Positions 23,151 through 34,505 of a stretch of 64,000 nt of DNA are shown here, piece after piece. A model generated the notes under the pieces. The model did no database searches and was not told the origin of the DNA. It saw only the letters and a program-made list of their open reading frames with translations. Both the position numbers and the translations under genes were made by a program. Source of the stretch: Takakia lepidozioides (taxonomy: Eukaryota > Streptophyta > Takakiopsida > Takakiales > Takakiaceae); NCBI GenBank assembly GCA_030704615.1, contig CM060732.1, positions 59,999,053-60,063,052 on the forward strand, in the 5' to 3' direction. Every line of letters starts with the position of its first letter. The first letter of the stretch is position 1.

Positions 23151-24608
23151 ATGTATGATCCCTTCATTCTGACCTAATGCTCCAGATGTATGGTATGAAC
23201 CTGGATCTTGTATGGAGAACTCGGGCGACGGTCTTTTCTTTTACAGGATTTATTGATTGTGATAATTTGTGAACTTTGATGACTGATTCACAGCTCAGGA
23301 AGATTACAAGACATACGTTGCCCCTTGGTATCTAGCGGTTTTGAGCCTGCCAACTAGCTTCCGTCTGTTTCTAGCAAAGAATTACGTCCCAGATCAGGAC
23401 TCTTTTCGCGTACCTACATTTGGTATTAGAACCAATGGTTAGTTAACATTATATTGAAATTCCCAGTTGAAAGACATCAATTGAACAGGACACTGTTCAA
23501 GGTGGAGATCCCAGCTCCGAACTGAGTCTGATTCATGTACAGATCTCGATTGATGTACTGGTTTGCATTCTTAGATTGATCATTGTAGTAAATAAAGATT
23601 GAAGGGAAAGACTTCCAATCGAGCTGCGATTGAGGAATTAGCACATGTGATCTGCTGACGATGAATCTGTTCTTACAAGTTTTGCATATGGATCATCATG
23701 GACTTTACATTATGCGTAAACCTCTCTCTACACAACACAACCGATGTTAATAAAGTCTTCAATACATGCAGTTTGATCTCTCTTGAGCACCTTTGAAAGA
23801 CTGACAATTCTGGGGTCCCCTATAATCAGATCTGACCCCTCAAAACCCATCAGATTTCAGCCAAAAAACACCTGAAATTTCCTCACGTAATACCCCACCT
23901 ACTCACCGTTGCAAATCTCTAAATTCCATGGATTTAGCCCGTAGCAGAATTGTAAGTGAAATCTCGGGCTGCAGATCCTTGACTCTCTCCTCCTGCCAAC
24001 CCCCACAAAACGGCACTTTACAAACTAACTATAAGCAAAACAACTCTGAAAATTCTGAAACTTTGCGGGAAGGTGGGTTATATAATGAAGAATGTGCTCG
24101 GGCCAAAATTAAACTCAAAGCATCCTTGTGTTTTGAATTTTAGTAAGAAAACTGCAATGTTCTGCCCCTAAAAAACTGCTGGGGTTGTTTTTGGTCCTCT
24201 ACTAAATCATTATAATATCCCCAACGCTACGGTGGATTTCTCTGAAAGTTCTTGACGTGGTAGAGGACCGGGTTAGCTCACATTCTCTACCGTCAGTTTC
24301 CATAGATATGACCCTTTGTGTAGCTTGTGCGCAGGTTGATTCACACAGTCAACAAACAGGAAGGGCGGAAGATGGTGACGACCGGAGCTTCATAGCTACT
24401 TGGACTTTGAAGCTCATCTAAGACTATTCATCCTCTTCAGTTATGGCCGGTTTAGTCATCCATTATTCATCCGTCCAAACATCCTTGACTCTCCCTCTCA
24501 TCAGAGAGGTGGTGTCCACCTGTCCTGGAAGATCTTCTCTCGCACAAATTCATCGCTGTGGGTGCTGCGGGAAATTGGAGGAGATTGGAGCTCTGAGGAA
24601 AGGATCCA
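23151..24608. other. Intergenic between peroxidase and VPS20
   Basis: Contains the peroxidase 3' flank and the VPS20 promoter and leader. The open frame at 23928-24143 has no recognisable domain. No repeats were noted. Confidence 0.4.
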
Positions 24609-27600
24609 ATGGGTAACATCTTCGCCAAAAAGAAGCCAAAAGTAACGGATGTAGATCGCGCAATTTTGTCTCTGAAGACGCAGCGTCGCAAGCTCTCCCA
24701 GTATCAGAAACAGGTATAGTAGATTTCTCATAAAAATTTCGCTCTGGTAGGGTTTCTTCTCTGGGTTATGTACACAATTTTATAGCTGCTTTCAAGAATT
24801 TCACGTTCTTGGTGCAAAAACTTGGCCGCTATTTGAGCACATTCTTCGCAAACTCGATAACATTGACTCCTATTTTGTTCGTTCGGAGCGGAAGCTCATT
24901 GGAACCCTTGGAACCCTTGATTCACTATCGGATGTGTTTGGAATTCTTTTTGAGAGCTTCTCAGTGATGACTGCTAACAGAAAAAAGTGAGTCTGCCACT
25001 GGATAGTGTGAGGGATTTGGATAATCATGCTTCAAATACTCATGGTCCTTCTAGTCAATTGGCTTGCCATTCAAAGGCAGTATGAAATACTCAGATTCAT
25101 TGGCTGGAGACTCGAGAGACTGATATCCTTAAGGCTGACCTTCCGGGTATTTTCCTTCGTCTTCTTCCGATGAATCCGTTTGATGTGTCTTTCTTCATCT
25201 TGACAGGGGCTTCAGATTTTTAGGCTCATCCTTCGTTTTTGACATCTAATCTTACCGTAAATGAAGATGTGGACTTTTTTCCTTGTGCTGCTATTCGACC
25301 AAGCTGGGGATGCCTGTATGATTGCCTTCCTTCCCCTTTCGATTATTAGGTTCCGGCCTCCCTATGTCCATCCAGAACAAAATTGGCGCACAACCGCAGG
25401 TTCTGAGGAATAGCAACCAGTCTTTTGGGAGCTCGTTGTGGAGTTTCTATGAATGAGGGTGTCTGTGTGTGGGTGCATCTGTCGGTCTGAAATGGTAGGT
25501 CTTGGATTGGACGTCTTAGAGTAGTTGGCAACGCACAGTAAGTGGAAAATGAGATTCCAGTACAAGAAATCTGTAGAGCACTAAGGTGGGTATGAAGGAA
25601 CTGCTTAGCCATTATGGTGTCTCAGGCACCAGGGTGTCAAGTCTCATAGGGTTATATGTGATGTATTGATGCGCAGCTGGAGACGGTCATAGATAGGGAG
25701 AAAGAGGTGGCAAGGGATCTGGTGCGAGAGAAGAAGAAAGAGCGTGCTCTGCTCACACTGAAGAAGAAAAGAGTGCAAGAGGAGTTGTTGAAGCAAGTGG
25801 ATGTCTGGCTCTTAAATGTGGAACAGCAGGTGCGGCCCTCCTTTGATTGACTATTGTTATGACTTCACAGAAAGTAAGACTGAGATTAAAATCCTCTGAG
25901 TGCACGCTGCCAAAGAATTGTAATCAGGCCACATTCTTGGCTCATCCACTTTATTTGGGTTGATGAATCCCAGTGCAAGAATACTGGATCCTTTATTCGC
26001 AATATGGTGTTAAGTGCTTGGATTGTTACGTCTTTATACTCTTGGAATTCCTGTGGATGATTCAGGTCAGATGGTTGCCCGCTAATGCATGTCACAGCAT
26101 GCAGACCTCTAAACTTACAGGTGTGCAAATGTGGGGGGACTTTTAGGGTAAAACTTTGCGAAATTTACTTCACCCCTAAGACAGGTAGCCGGGTGTTACT
26201 GCCAACATCCCAGGGACTTTACTGTGAAGGATCCCATTGATACCCTCTGCACAATGTGCGAAGTTAAAATTTTCAATATATCCCACTGTGAATGCCGCCT
26301 TATGAATGCCTGCGCTAGGTAGAGATGCAAGCCGTCATTCAAAACGTTGAATTTGCAGACAGATGTGCTTAAAGAAGGTGGATTTTTCAGCTAGCAGCGG
26401 TGATCTGAAGCATGAAAGGGCGGATGGGTGGGGCAGCTGACAGACATTGAAATAGCGAGCAAGCAGAAAGCCATTTTTGATAGTCTGAAGTCAGGGCACA
26501 AAGCCATCAAGGAGCTTCAATCCCAAGTCAACATTGAAGATGTGCAGAAGCTCATGGAGGAGACAGCTGAGGCCAAAGCCTACCAAGATGTATGTTCCTG
26601 CCCAACTCTTCTTGCTTATCCAGTGAAGACCAAGGACACTTGTCCTTGTCGTTGCTATCCAGAATTTGTAAGGGATTATCATGTCTGTCAGGATTGTTCA
26701 TCCTCATTTATACAATATTAAGTAGCTACCATCTGTAGATGCCTCTTCTTCATCCTCTCCCTGGTGCACCTGCTTTGACTGGCAATTGGTACCTCAGTAA
26801 CATGGCAACTGTCCACGGATGTTACACAAAGCTGTGGTACAGAAATACAGAAGGGTATGTTGACTTCCTGCACAAAGAATCTGAGGTGAAGGTATCTCTT
26901 CTCCCTCTCCGGGCCATGCACTTATTCACACCTGGATTGTTTGCAGGAAATTAATGCAGTTCTGGGTGAACAACTCTCAGCTGAAGATGAGGAGGCTGTA
27001 TTGGCTGAGCTTGATGACCTTGAAACACTGGCAAGTTCTTCCCTATCTTCTCTCTCAGGCCTGATGGACCCTGTTGACCCTAAATTAGCGGTCATTGCTG
27101 CTTTCATCTCTAGCTGCCTGGTTGCTCTCCTGCACTCTTCCTCTCTCTCATCATGGATTGCACAAAATGCCTTTCCACTCCCTTCTTCACAATACATTGA
27201 AAACATATCCCATATCAAGTGAGAGCTGACATTTGAAATGTCTGGTATCAGATGGCAATGGAAGACATGCCAGAAGCACCTCAACCAGTTGCAGTCACTG
27301 AAACTCTAGGGGAGGAAGAAATTACAGAACAACCAGAGGCAGAAAAAGCTGCGGCAACTAAGCAGCCCATTGCAGAGCTGGCAGAGGGAGTAGCGGTGAA
27401 GCCAAACAGACCTGTCACTGATACGGAACCTATTCAAAGTACTGAGCCTGATGCCCAAATTGAGAAAGATCAGGGCAGAACGGTCTCTGAAAAATTGCAG
27501 GAACAAGATGATGATGAAGAAGATGATGAGGTGTTGGATCTCCCGAACGTCCCTACTTCACCTGTTCGCAGGAAAACCAAGGAATCTCCTCAAAAGATCC

Positions 27601-27864
27601 TGATCAAATCTGAAGGTTTGTCCACACCATGTAACCAAATTGTCATCTTTGATTCCAAGGAAATTATTTGCAGTTGTGTAGATATAAGTGAGTTTGCAGT
27701 GTTTCATGCAATCCTATCAACAGCCCACAAGGAAAGGTCTATCTCCTGCACTTTAGTTGCATAAACAATTTTTATCAAATGATGTAATGCATGTCTGTTT
27801 CACCAGAAGGCTACATATTTCTGCTGTAGGATATCAGAGCTCCCAGGTTCAACGTAGTACATGA
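24609..27864 (+). CDS. VPS20: ESCRT-III subunit VPS20/CHMP6
   Basis: Exons 24609-24713, 25677-25829, 26437-26589, 26947-27030 and 27252-27615 join in phase; a short last exon is 27830-27864 or alternatively 27807-27829. The protein starts [20 protein letters not shown], with a glycine suited to myristoylation. It continues with the SNF7 helices ([79 protein letters not shown]) in the order seen in plant VPS20. The C-terminus is acidic and carries [10 protein letters not shown], similar to the VPS4-binding MIM2 motif. The role is nucleating ESCRT-III filaments on endosomes. At about 295 residues it is longer than the roughly 220 of Arabidopsis VPS20, because exon 5 is extended. The fourth intron begins GCAAGT, a GC-AG intron. 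The exact C-terminus is uncertain. Confidence 0.92.
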
Positions 27865-29470
27865 CTCCCAAAGAACAAGGTAAGTTGAGCAAATTGTTGA
27901 AGGCATGGCAATCTGTCATTTACCAAGCTGAGATGTTTTGGCAAGTTCAAGTGGATTCACTGGGAGCTGGATTCTGGGTCACCCTGTATGATTGCAGAGT
28001 GGGAGGAGGCCTAGATGTCTATCTGCCTGGAAAGTCGATATTCATAACTCCTGGAGGGTGGAACAAGATACTCAGACGGTAGCCTTGCATCATAGAGGTT
28101 GGGGTCTGAAAGTGGCAACTATGCAATATCTCCTGTACCTGTCTGGGTCCAACAAAGGTGTTGTGTACAAAATTTGGCTTATGGAACAATGTGTGGCAAT
28201 CCCATAAATCCGGTGGGTCTCCAGGACCTGGAATTAAATTTGAAAACCTAGGTGTGCAGGGTGGGCATTGTAAGTCATTTTATGTACTGTAAAGGTGGGG
28301 CTGAGGCACGGACCAGTTGTGGTCAAGACTCCCACCCCAATAGCACTGCACTTCACATGGACTTGGCAACATTCACGTCTGGGTGCAAGGTGATCTGGCT
28401 AGCAATTACAGTAGATTTTGTCAACCAGGAAGGATGCGGTAGTGAAATTTCTCTTTGAAAGTGTCGTATCATACTCACACATGTGATTTGCAGTTGTTGA
28501 TTTGTGTGACCTGGCTGGAATTGGAGTTTGTTCATGCCAGTCAAGGTCCTGGTTCAATTCACACTTCTGATACTAGCTGTTATGAGTACTTAATTATTCC
28601 AAATTTACTGCTACTGCATCTGGTATGAATAATGCATTAAAGTTTGTCTGTGGCCTCATATGAGCTCAATTATGCGAAAAGCTTAGTACCAGCTGGTTCC
28701 CAATCATAGTCCAGATCTGCTATTAGCTTTATAACTCAAAAGAACTACAAAAAATCGTACAAAGAACATAAAGAGATGTTGAGGGGATGTAAAGAAACCA
28801 TCAGTGTGCAGAAGCAATTGAACAACGTCCTCATAAGTAATCAAATTAGCTGCTCATCGAATTCACACATAATTACTCGCCCCATTTCCACCCTTCCCAT
28901 TGAATCGAAACCAATACCGGTTCTGCCACTACAGTTGTGCCATCACCCTTAGCTTCATCTACGCATGTGAACCCTGAATCTGTGAAGCTGCTACAGAAAT
29001 CAGCAACGACTTTACCCACATACAGGACGCTGCTTTTGTTACGTCTTAGGTCACATAAAGTTGCTACAAATCAGCAACATTAAGTTATCACATACATGTG
29101 TCTTCATTGTAACACCCTGCATCTTTGAAGGAGCTCCTCACTATCATCAAGCAAGCAAGCAAGACATCCTCTGCCGCAAGGAAATCGTCAAAGAAAAGTT
29201 TCCACCAAGGTATTGTTTTGATAACTGTTAAGGGTTGAAATGCAAACCATATGGTCTATTCTCAAAGCAGATACCTGGAGTAGTTTTGTGAGTTGAAGTG
29301 CAAAGGTTGTATTCTAAGAGTTTTCAGTCATGCAGGATGACAGGTTTGAGTCTGGCACAATCATTTCAATCAGGCACCTCCAGCAGGGCCACTGCTTTTC
29401 AAAGAGAACCAATACAAAGAGTCAACAAGGACTCTTCTGTCATGATTTGTGGGGATATGAGGATACTGTA
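27865..29470. other. 3' flank of VPS20; source of duplicated sequence
   Basis: No gene recognised. The first part (to about 28560) recurs inverted at 38740-39430, and 29209-29402 recurs in direct orientation at 40215-40418. The open frame at 27861-28082 (AWQSVIYQAEMFWQVQVDSL) may be a remnant of something older, but I cannot name it. The section 28570-29200 has no copy in this window. Confidence 0.5.
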
Positions 29471-29479
29471 GGGTAGGAG

Positions 29480-30700
29480 AATTGAAAGAGGTGGTGCACA
29501 TTTTGAGCCATCAAGATACCTTGGCAGACTCCAATAGTTATGTCTGTCTCTTGCAGGGGTGCATCAAGATGAAAAGCCTAGCCGAGGGAAAGCTGGTGCA
29601 TGCCCGCATTGAAAGTGGATTCAAGCCAAATGTCTTTCTCCTCAACACCCTCGTCAACATGTATGCCAAGTGTGGGAGGGTGGATGATGCACACTGAGGT
29701 TTTGAGAGAATGCCTCAACAAAATATATTTTTGTTGCTTCTCAATGTGTGCCAACCAGGCAGCCCTTGAAAAGGGCAGAGAGATTCATGCGGACATCAGC
29801 AAAGCTGGAATTGTGCCATATGTCATTATGGAGAATGCCCTTGTTGACATGTATGGCAAATGCGGGGAGCATAAAGGAGGCACATCAAGTGTTTGACAAT
29901 ATGGCTCAGCGAAATGTGGTGTCATGGTGTGCGTTGATAGCAGGATATGCCCAGCATGGGTTTGGTAGGCAGGCTCTCAAACTGTTGGACTGTATGCGAA
30001 TGGAAGGCTTGACGCCAAACGGTATCACCTTCATAAGTGTTCAATCTGCATGCGGACATGTGGGCTTGGTGGATGAAGGCTGTCACTACTGTTTGATGAG
30101 TGAAGATCATGGTCTTACTCCTACAGTTGAACATTTCGGCTGCACCTTCTTGGCCATGCAGGGCAATTAGATGAGGCAGAAGACTTCATTAACAAAATGC
30201 CTGCCGAGCCAGGTGCTGGGGTGTCGGGGGCCTTGCTTGGTGCCTGTAGACTTAATGGAGATGTTTAGCGAGCAGAACCTGCAGCCAAAAGCCTTCTTTA
30301 GTGGGATTCTCGGCCCGCTTCTACATATGTGCTGCTATCAAATATCTCTGCAGCGGCTGGCAGGTGGGACGACAAAGAGAAGTTGAGAAAAATGATGAAG
30401 GAGAGAGGTGTCAGGAAGAAGTCAGGGCGCTGCTGCATGGAGCTCAACAAGCAGGTGCATACATTCGTTGTGGAAGACAAATTGCATCCACAAATTGAGG
30501 AGATCCATGCTGAGCTGAGGGATTGTCTGGGTGATTGATGGAGGGGCGGGTATGTGCCTGATACACACTTTGTATTGCATGATGTCGAGGAGGAGATAAA
30601 GGAAATTTCTCTTGCCACCACTGTGAGAAGCTGGCGATTGCTTTTGGGCTCATCAGCACTCCCCCTGGAATCCCCATCCCCATCCCCATCCGCATCATCT
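29480..30700 (+). pseudogene. Broken PPR-DYW gene, first copy
   Basis: PPR triplets are clear (NVFLLNTLVNMYAKCGRVDDA, NALVDMYGKCG, NMAQRNVVSWCALIAGYAQH, GITFISVQSACGHVGLVDEG). An E-type region follows (YVLLSNISAAAGRWDDKEKL, RGVRKKSGRCCMELN, DKLHPQIEEIHAELRD), then the start of a DYW domain (GYVPDTHFVLHDVEEE). Frames change several times, in-frame stops occur, and the zinc-binding CxxCH and terminal DYW are absent: the sequence passes into a CCCCAT repeat at about 30660-30690. It is therefore a pseudogene of an organellar RNA-editing factor, related to the locus at 54.3 kb. A rearranged second copy lies at 40.4-41.7 kb and retains part of the lost DYW end. Confidence 0.85.
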
Positions 30701-30949
30701 GTATCAGCACTACTTAATAATTTCCATACTAGTCCAACAAGTCAAGATTTGAGCAAGAACCTGGTGCTTTGACAGTGAATGCATTCAAACATTATGTGAC
30801 AAAATCGACTGCAGGTATAGACCCTGCAAGCATTATAGTCATGTATCAACAGGACCTCCAGGTACTTCTAGTACTTCTAGATTGTGATTTCTCTTTCTCT
30901 TCTTTGCTGTTCAAAGTGGTTTCTGGTTGTTAGGCCATCACCATCTTTT
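30701..30949. repeat. Flank of the PPR pseudogene, duplicated at 46.5 kb
   Basis: Positions 30700-30862 match 46499-46657 directly (TCAGCACTACTTAATA, CCATACTAGTCCAACAAGTC). This is the outer end of the segmental duplication. Confidence 0.75.
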
Positions 30950-31045
30950 CATGGTGACAGCCCCTGCCCCATTATTCACGCAGATGTGAATACGTCCGAC
31001 ATACTCCTGTCTGCAGACTTTCAACCTAAGGTGTACGGACTATGC
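30950..31045 (+). pseudogene. Receptor-like kinase catalytic-loop fragment
   Basis: The plus strand encodes HGDSPCPIIHADVNTSDILL and SADFQPKVYGL, matching the catalytic loop of plant receptor-like kinases (PIIHRDVKSSNILLD, then DFxxKVxDFG). The invariant DFG is lost (YGL), and no other kinase subdomains are present within the frame. It is a short relic and not a gene. Confidence 0.65.
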
Positions 31046-31185
31046 TCTTTTCTCAGCCTGTGTGCATGCTACCTATTTGTAAAGTTATGTAAAGACCATG
31101 GGATACCCAAGCACCACTCAAATGTAGTTGGTAGCTCCCTTGTGCCACATGAATTAACACCGACCATCTTGTAAATCCCAATTTT

Positions 31186-33027
31186 TTACATTCTCTGCTC
31201 TCTTCTCTTGTATCTCTCACCTTTTTGTTCATGTCTAAAATTGCAGTTGTGAGACTTTAGGCTTGGACTCATGCGCTGGTCATGCTCGTTTTGTGCTGGG
31301 AACGTTGGCATGAACTCCTTTGCCTTGGGCAAGGGCACCTCCCGAAACCATTCGTGATTAAGAGCTTCTTCTGCAGTTATCCTCTTTAGAGGATCGTACG
31401 TCAGAAGTCGGTTAAGCAGATCAAATCCAATCTTTGACAGCATTGGCCTCCCAGCACAAAATGCAGTTGGTGGGAATTTTTCACTCAACCTGTTGTAAGG
31501 TTGCCGTACAAAGTTGCACTTGACACCTGGTAGCTTGATGTAATCGGGCCATATCTTGTCATTGGGGGTGCCCAGGGTCTTGAAAATCTTATCAATCTGG
31601 TCAATTTCGGACTGGCCATTAAAAAGGGGCTCCTTTGCAAGAAATTCAGCCATGATACAACCAAGTGACCACATATCAATTGCTGTTGAATACTCCTTGG
31701 CTCCTAACAGTAGCTCTGGTGCTCTGTACCACAGAGTAACCACCGTGGGTGTATAGCAACTAGGCAGGCTCCCATACTGCCGAGCAAGACCGAAATCACA
31801 AATTTTAAGTTCTCCGCTATTGTTGAGCAGCAGATTAGAGGTTTTCAAATCACGGTGCAGAACCCAATTGTCATGCAAATATTTCACACCCTGAAAGAGC
31901 TGGAGCATCAGGCATTTTACCTCACTCTGACTGAACGGTTGTTTCATGGATTCCATCAGCCCCTTCAGATCATGCTCCATGTACTCCATCACCATAAATA
32001 TATTATCCAGATCGTTCTCTAGATTGTTCTCCACCACAATCTCTTTCAGACCAACCACTGAAGAATGATGAAATGACGACAACACATTGATTTCCCTCAG
32101 TGAAGTCATGGGATAACCCTCTCGCTCCTTCTCCATCTTTACTTTTTTCAATGCAACAATCTCTCTTGTTTTCATATTCCTGGCACGAAAGACAACTCCG
32201 TATGCGCCTTCACCGATCTTGTTTAATGTCACAAACCCATCCCCACTTGTGCACCCTATTAGCATGTCAATGGCCCGACGCTGGGACAGAACAGGCAGGG
32301 ACAAAGGTTCTTCCAAGTCCGAATCAAGTTCTGGCTGCTGAACCTCTCCATCATCTTTGTCGTAGTAGTCCTCATCAAGTTCACAGTCTTTTCCTATTCT
32401 ACCATCGCTATCTGTGCCCTTTACTCTCCTCCGCATGCCGTCTGTATTGTCTGGCTTCTCTTGCCTGTACTCTCCAGGCTCTGATGAGGTATCGCGACCG
32501 CTTGCTTGTGGACCCCCAGAAGAAAGCTGGCCTCTTGGCGATTTACCAGGCTCTGGCGTATGTGTCTCTCTAACCCAGCGTGAGGCAGAAATTGCAATGG
32601 GAGCTGGGGCATCATCTTCATCCTCGTGCATGGGGCTGTCAGGAACAAGCTGTCCAGGCTCTGGCACATCATCGGAGTCAGGAGAAACCCTAACCTGGTC
32701 CTGCATATGCAGGTCTACACTTTCCCTCTCACCACTGCTCTCTGTTACAAGAACCGATTCCCTACCATTATTCACAAGTGGAGGCGGTGCTGCTGAGGCC
32801 GCAGGATAGAGAGATGAACTGGACAGCTTAGAGCGAGCCTGCTTCTCATCAAGGTCCCAAACTATGGGCGAATACTTTCGCTTCCTAGGTGCAAATGAGC
32901 TCCCACTTTCGTCAGAACCCTGCTGCTTTAGAACGTTTATTGCTTGCCCGCGATGGCCGCGGCCGCCCATAGGCTCCCGTCCTCTAGCCATGGCCTTCCT
33001 CAAGCCTCCTCCTCCACAACAATTCAT
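31186..33027 (-). CDS. CDKG/CDK11-type cyclin-dependent kinase, single uninterrupted frame
   Basis: From the ATG at 33027 the frame gives 613 residues; the frame is open further upstream but without another ATG. The N-terminal 260 residues are low-complexity and rich in S, P, D and E. The kinase domain shows GEGAYG (about 272), VALKK (Lys about 294), PMTSLRE (306-312, the PITSLRE-type cyclin-binding helix), HRDLKTSN (391), DFG (411) and APE (436), ending [19 protein letters not shown]. All catalytic residues are present. Plant CDKG kinases act in the nucleus with cyclin L, affecting splicing and meiosis. The known genes have several introns, whereas this one has none, which suggests a retrocopy. 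The last 28 residues do not resemble the family C-terminus. Its 5' end is embedded in an inverted repeat. Confidence 0.9.
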   Translation of the reverse strand: MNCCGGGGLRKAMARGREPMGGRGHRGQAINVLKQQGSDESGSSFAPRKRKYSPIVWDLDEKQARSKLSSSSLYPAASAAPPPLVNNGRESVLVTESSGERESVDLHMQDQVRVSPDSDDVPEPGQLVPDSPMHEDEDDAPAPIAISASRWVRETHTPEPGKSPRGQLSSGGPQASGRDTSSEPGEYRQEKPDNTDGMRRRVKGTDSDGRIGKDCELDEDYYDKDDGEVQQPELDSDLEEPLSLPVLSQRRAIDMLIGCTSGDGFVTLNKIGEGAYGVVFRARNMKTREIVALKKVKMEKEREGYPMTSLREINVLSSFHHSSVVGLKEIVVENNLENDLDNIFMVMEYMEHDLKGLMESMKQPFSQSEVKCLMLQLFQGVKYLHDNWVLHRDLKTSNLLLNNSGELKICDFGLARQYGSLPSCYTPTVVTLWYRAPELLLGAKEYSTAIDMWSLGCIMAEFLAKEPLFNGQSEIDQIDKIFKTLGTPNDKIWPDYIKLPGVKCNFVRQPYNRLSEKFPPTAFCAGRPMLSKIGFDLLNRLLTYDPLKRITAEEALNHEWFREVPLPKAKEFMPTFPAQNEHDQRMSPSLKSHNCNFRHEQKGERYKRREQRM

Positions 33028-33287
33028 AGGTGGCTTCACGCCCAGGCTTATTATACACTTGCAGGCTAAAAGAAATCTCAAAAAGACATTGTCTTCATGT
33101 CCGGGCTTATTATACACTTGCAGTCTAAAAACAATCTCTAAAAGACAAGAGATTGTTCCTTTTTCTTTTCTTGTCTTTTAGAGATTGCTTCTAGCCCTGC
33201 AAGTGTATAATAAGCCCGGGCGTGAAGCCGCAGATGAATTGTTGTGGAGGAGGCTTGAAGAAGGCCATGGCTAGAGGACGAGAGCCT
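32975..33287. repeat. Inverted repeat spanning the CDKG start codon and leader
   Basis: The right arm 33170-33286 is an inverse copy of the CDKG 5' end, including leader and first codons. The centre is a perfect 18-bp stem (33132-33149 with 33170-33187) around a 20-bp loop. The left arm carries an extra copy of a roughly 50-bp leader unit (CTTATTATACACTTGCAG at about 33047 and 33105), absent from the right arm. The right arm places an ATG at 33234 on the plus strand, opening a 20-codon frame ending at 33296. Homology stops at about 33286, where the duplicated VPS20 segment starts. Confidence 0.88.
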
Positions 33288-33288
33288 C

Positions 33289-33776
33289 AATATTAAGTAG
33301 CTACCATCTGTAGATGCATCTTCTTCATCCTCTCCCTGGTGCGCCTGCTTTGACTGGCAATTGGTACCTCAGTAACATGGCAACTGTCCACGGATGTTAC
33401 ACAAAGCTGTGGTACAGAAATACAGAAGGGTATGTTGACTTCCTGCACAAAGAATCTGAGGTGAGGGTACCTCTTCTCCCTCTCCAGGCCATGCACTTAT
33501 TCACACCTGGATTGTTTGCAGGAAATTAATGCAGTTCTGGATGAACAACTCTCAGCTGAAGATGAGGAGGCTGTATTGGCTGATGACCTTGAAACACTGG
33601 CAAGTTCTTCCCTATCTTCTCTCTCAGGCCTGATGGACCCTGTTGACCCTAAATTAGCGGTCATTGCTGCTTTCATCTCTAGCTGCATGGTTGTTCTCCT
33701 GCACTCTTCCTCTCTCTCATCATGGATTGCACAAAATGCCTTTCCACTCCCATCTTCACAATACATTGAAAACATA
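33289..33776 (+). pseudogene. Duplicated VPS20 intron 3-exon 4-intron 4 fragment
   Basis: Matches 26714-27212 almost base for base by eye, including AAGTAGCTACCATCTGTAGATGC and the exon-4 sequence. The exon carries a 6-bp in-frame deletion (LAELDDLE becomes LADDLE) and one substitution (LGEQ to LDEQ). Without the other exons it cannot encode VPS20. The copy ends abruptly at 33776, where an inversion breakpoint is inferred. Confidence 0.9.
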
Positions 33777-33839
33777 TCACTTGATAGCCGTGCACGCATT
33801 GCAAGATTTTTTTTTCGCAATGAACAAAAATCAGATGAC

Positions 33840-34085
33840 AACTGAACGCCTCATTGGCCCATCGAATGAATTTCAATTGATCTCATATTACACTGGGACC
33901 TATCAGAGGGTACATTGAACACACTGGCCAAGTCTCAAAGCGAACGAAAATCATTTGGATGGGCAACCATCCGTTGGCCCATTGAACGAATTTCGATTGA
34001 TCTCATATTACTCTGGGGCCTCTTCCATGGTACATTGGATATACTGGCCAAGTCTCAAAGCGAACCAAAATCATTTGGAGGCAAA
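33840..34085. repeat. Tandem repeat, two units of about 120 bp
   Basis: TTGGCCCATxGAAxGAATTTC, ATTGATCTCATATTAC and ACTGGCCAAGTCTCAAAGCGAAC occur twice in the same order (about 33850-33955 and 33970-34078). No coding potential. Confidence 0.8.
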
Positions 34086-34139
34086 TGATTTATTCGTCTG
34101 TTCATTTATTTGTGATTAATCGTTAATGGTGAAAAGGAT

Positions 34140-34505
34140 AAACCAAAGGTTTCTTGATCAAAAAAAATTTGAATGATTTGAAATTTTGCTAGTATGTTTT
34201 ACATGCCTCTTACATGGACCGGACAAGTATGAGATCAATAAAAAATGGTTCACAGGAGGAACCAATGGTTACTTGATGTGTCGATTTATGAATGCTTTCA
34301 AATTTTGCCATTGCATTGTACATGCCTTCTTAAAGGTACCGGACAAGTACGAGTTTGATTTAAAATATTGCAATGGGTGAACCAATGGTATCTTCATTCA
34401 ACAATTTTTGATTGTTTTGAAACTTTGCCAGTATATTGTACATGTCGTCAAACAGGTACCGAATAAGTATGAGGTCATTCAAAAATGGTTCAAAAGATGA
34501 ACCTC
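34140..34505. repeat. Tandem repeat, three diverged units of about 120 bp
   Basis: Units starting near 34141, 34260 and 34380 share AACCAAxGGTxxCTT, GAAATTTTGC-like, TTGTACATGxC and ACCGGACAAGTAxGAG in order. They differ in sequence from the preceding repeat despite the similar unit length. Confidence 0.75.

Noticed and set aside
32100-32809. Plus-strand open frames of 131-157 codons
   Set aside because: They lie opposite the CDKG N-terminal region and reflect its low-complexity codons.
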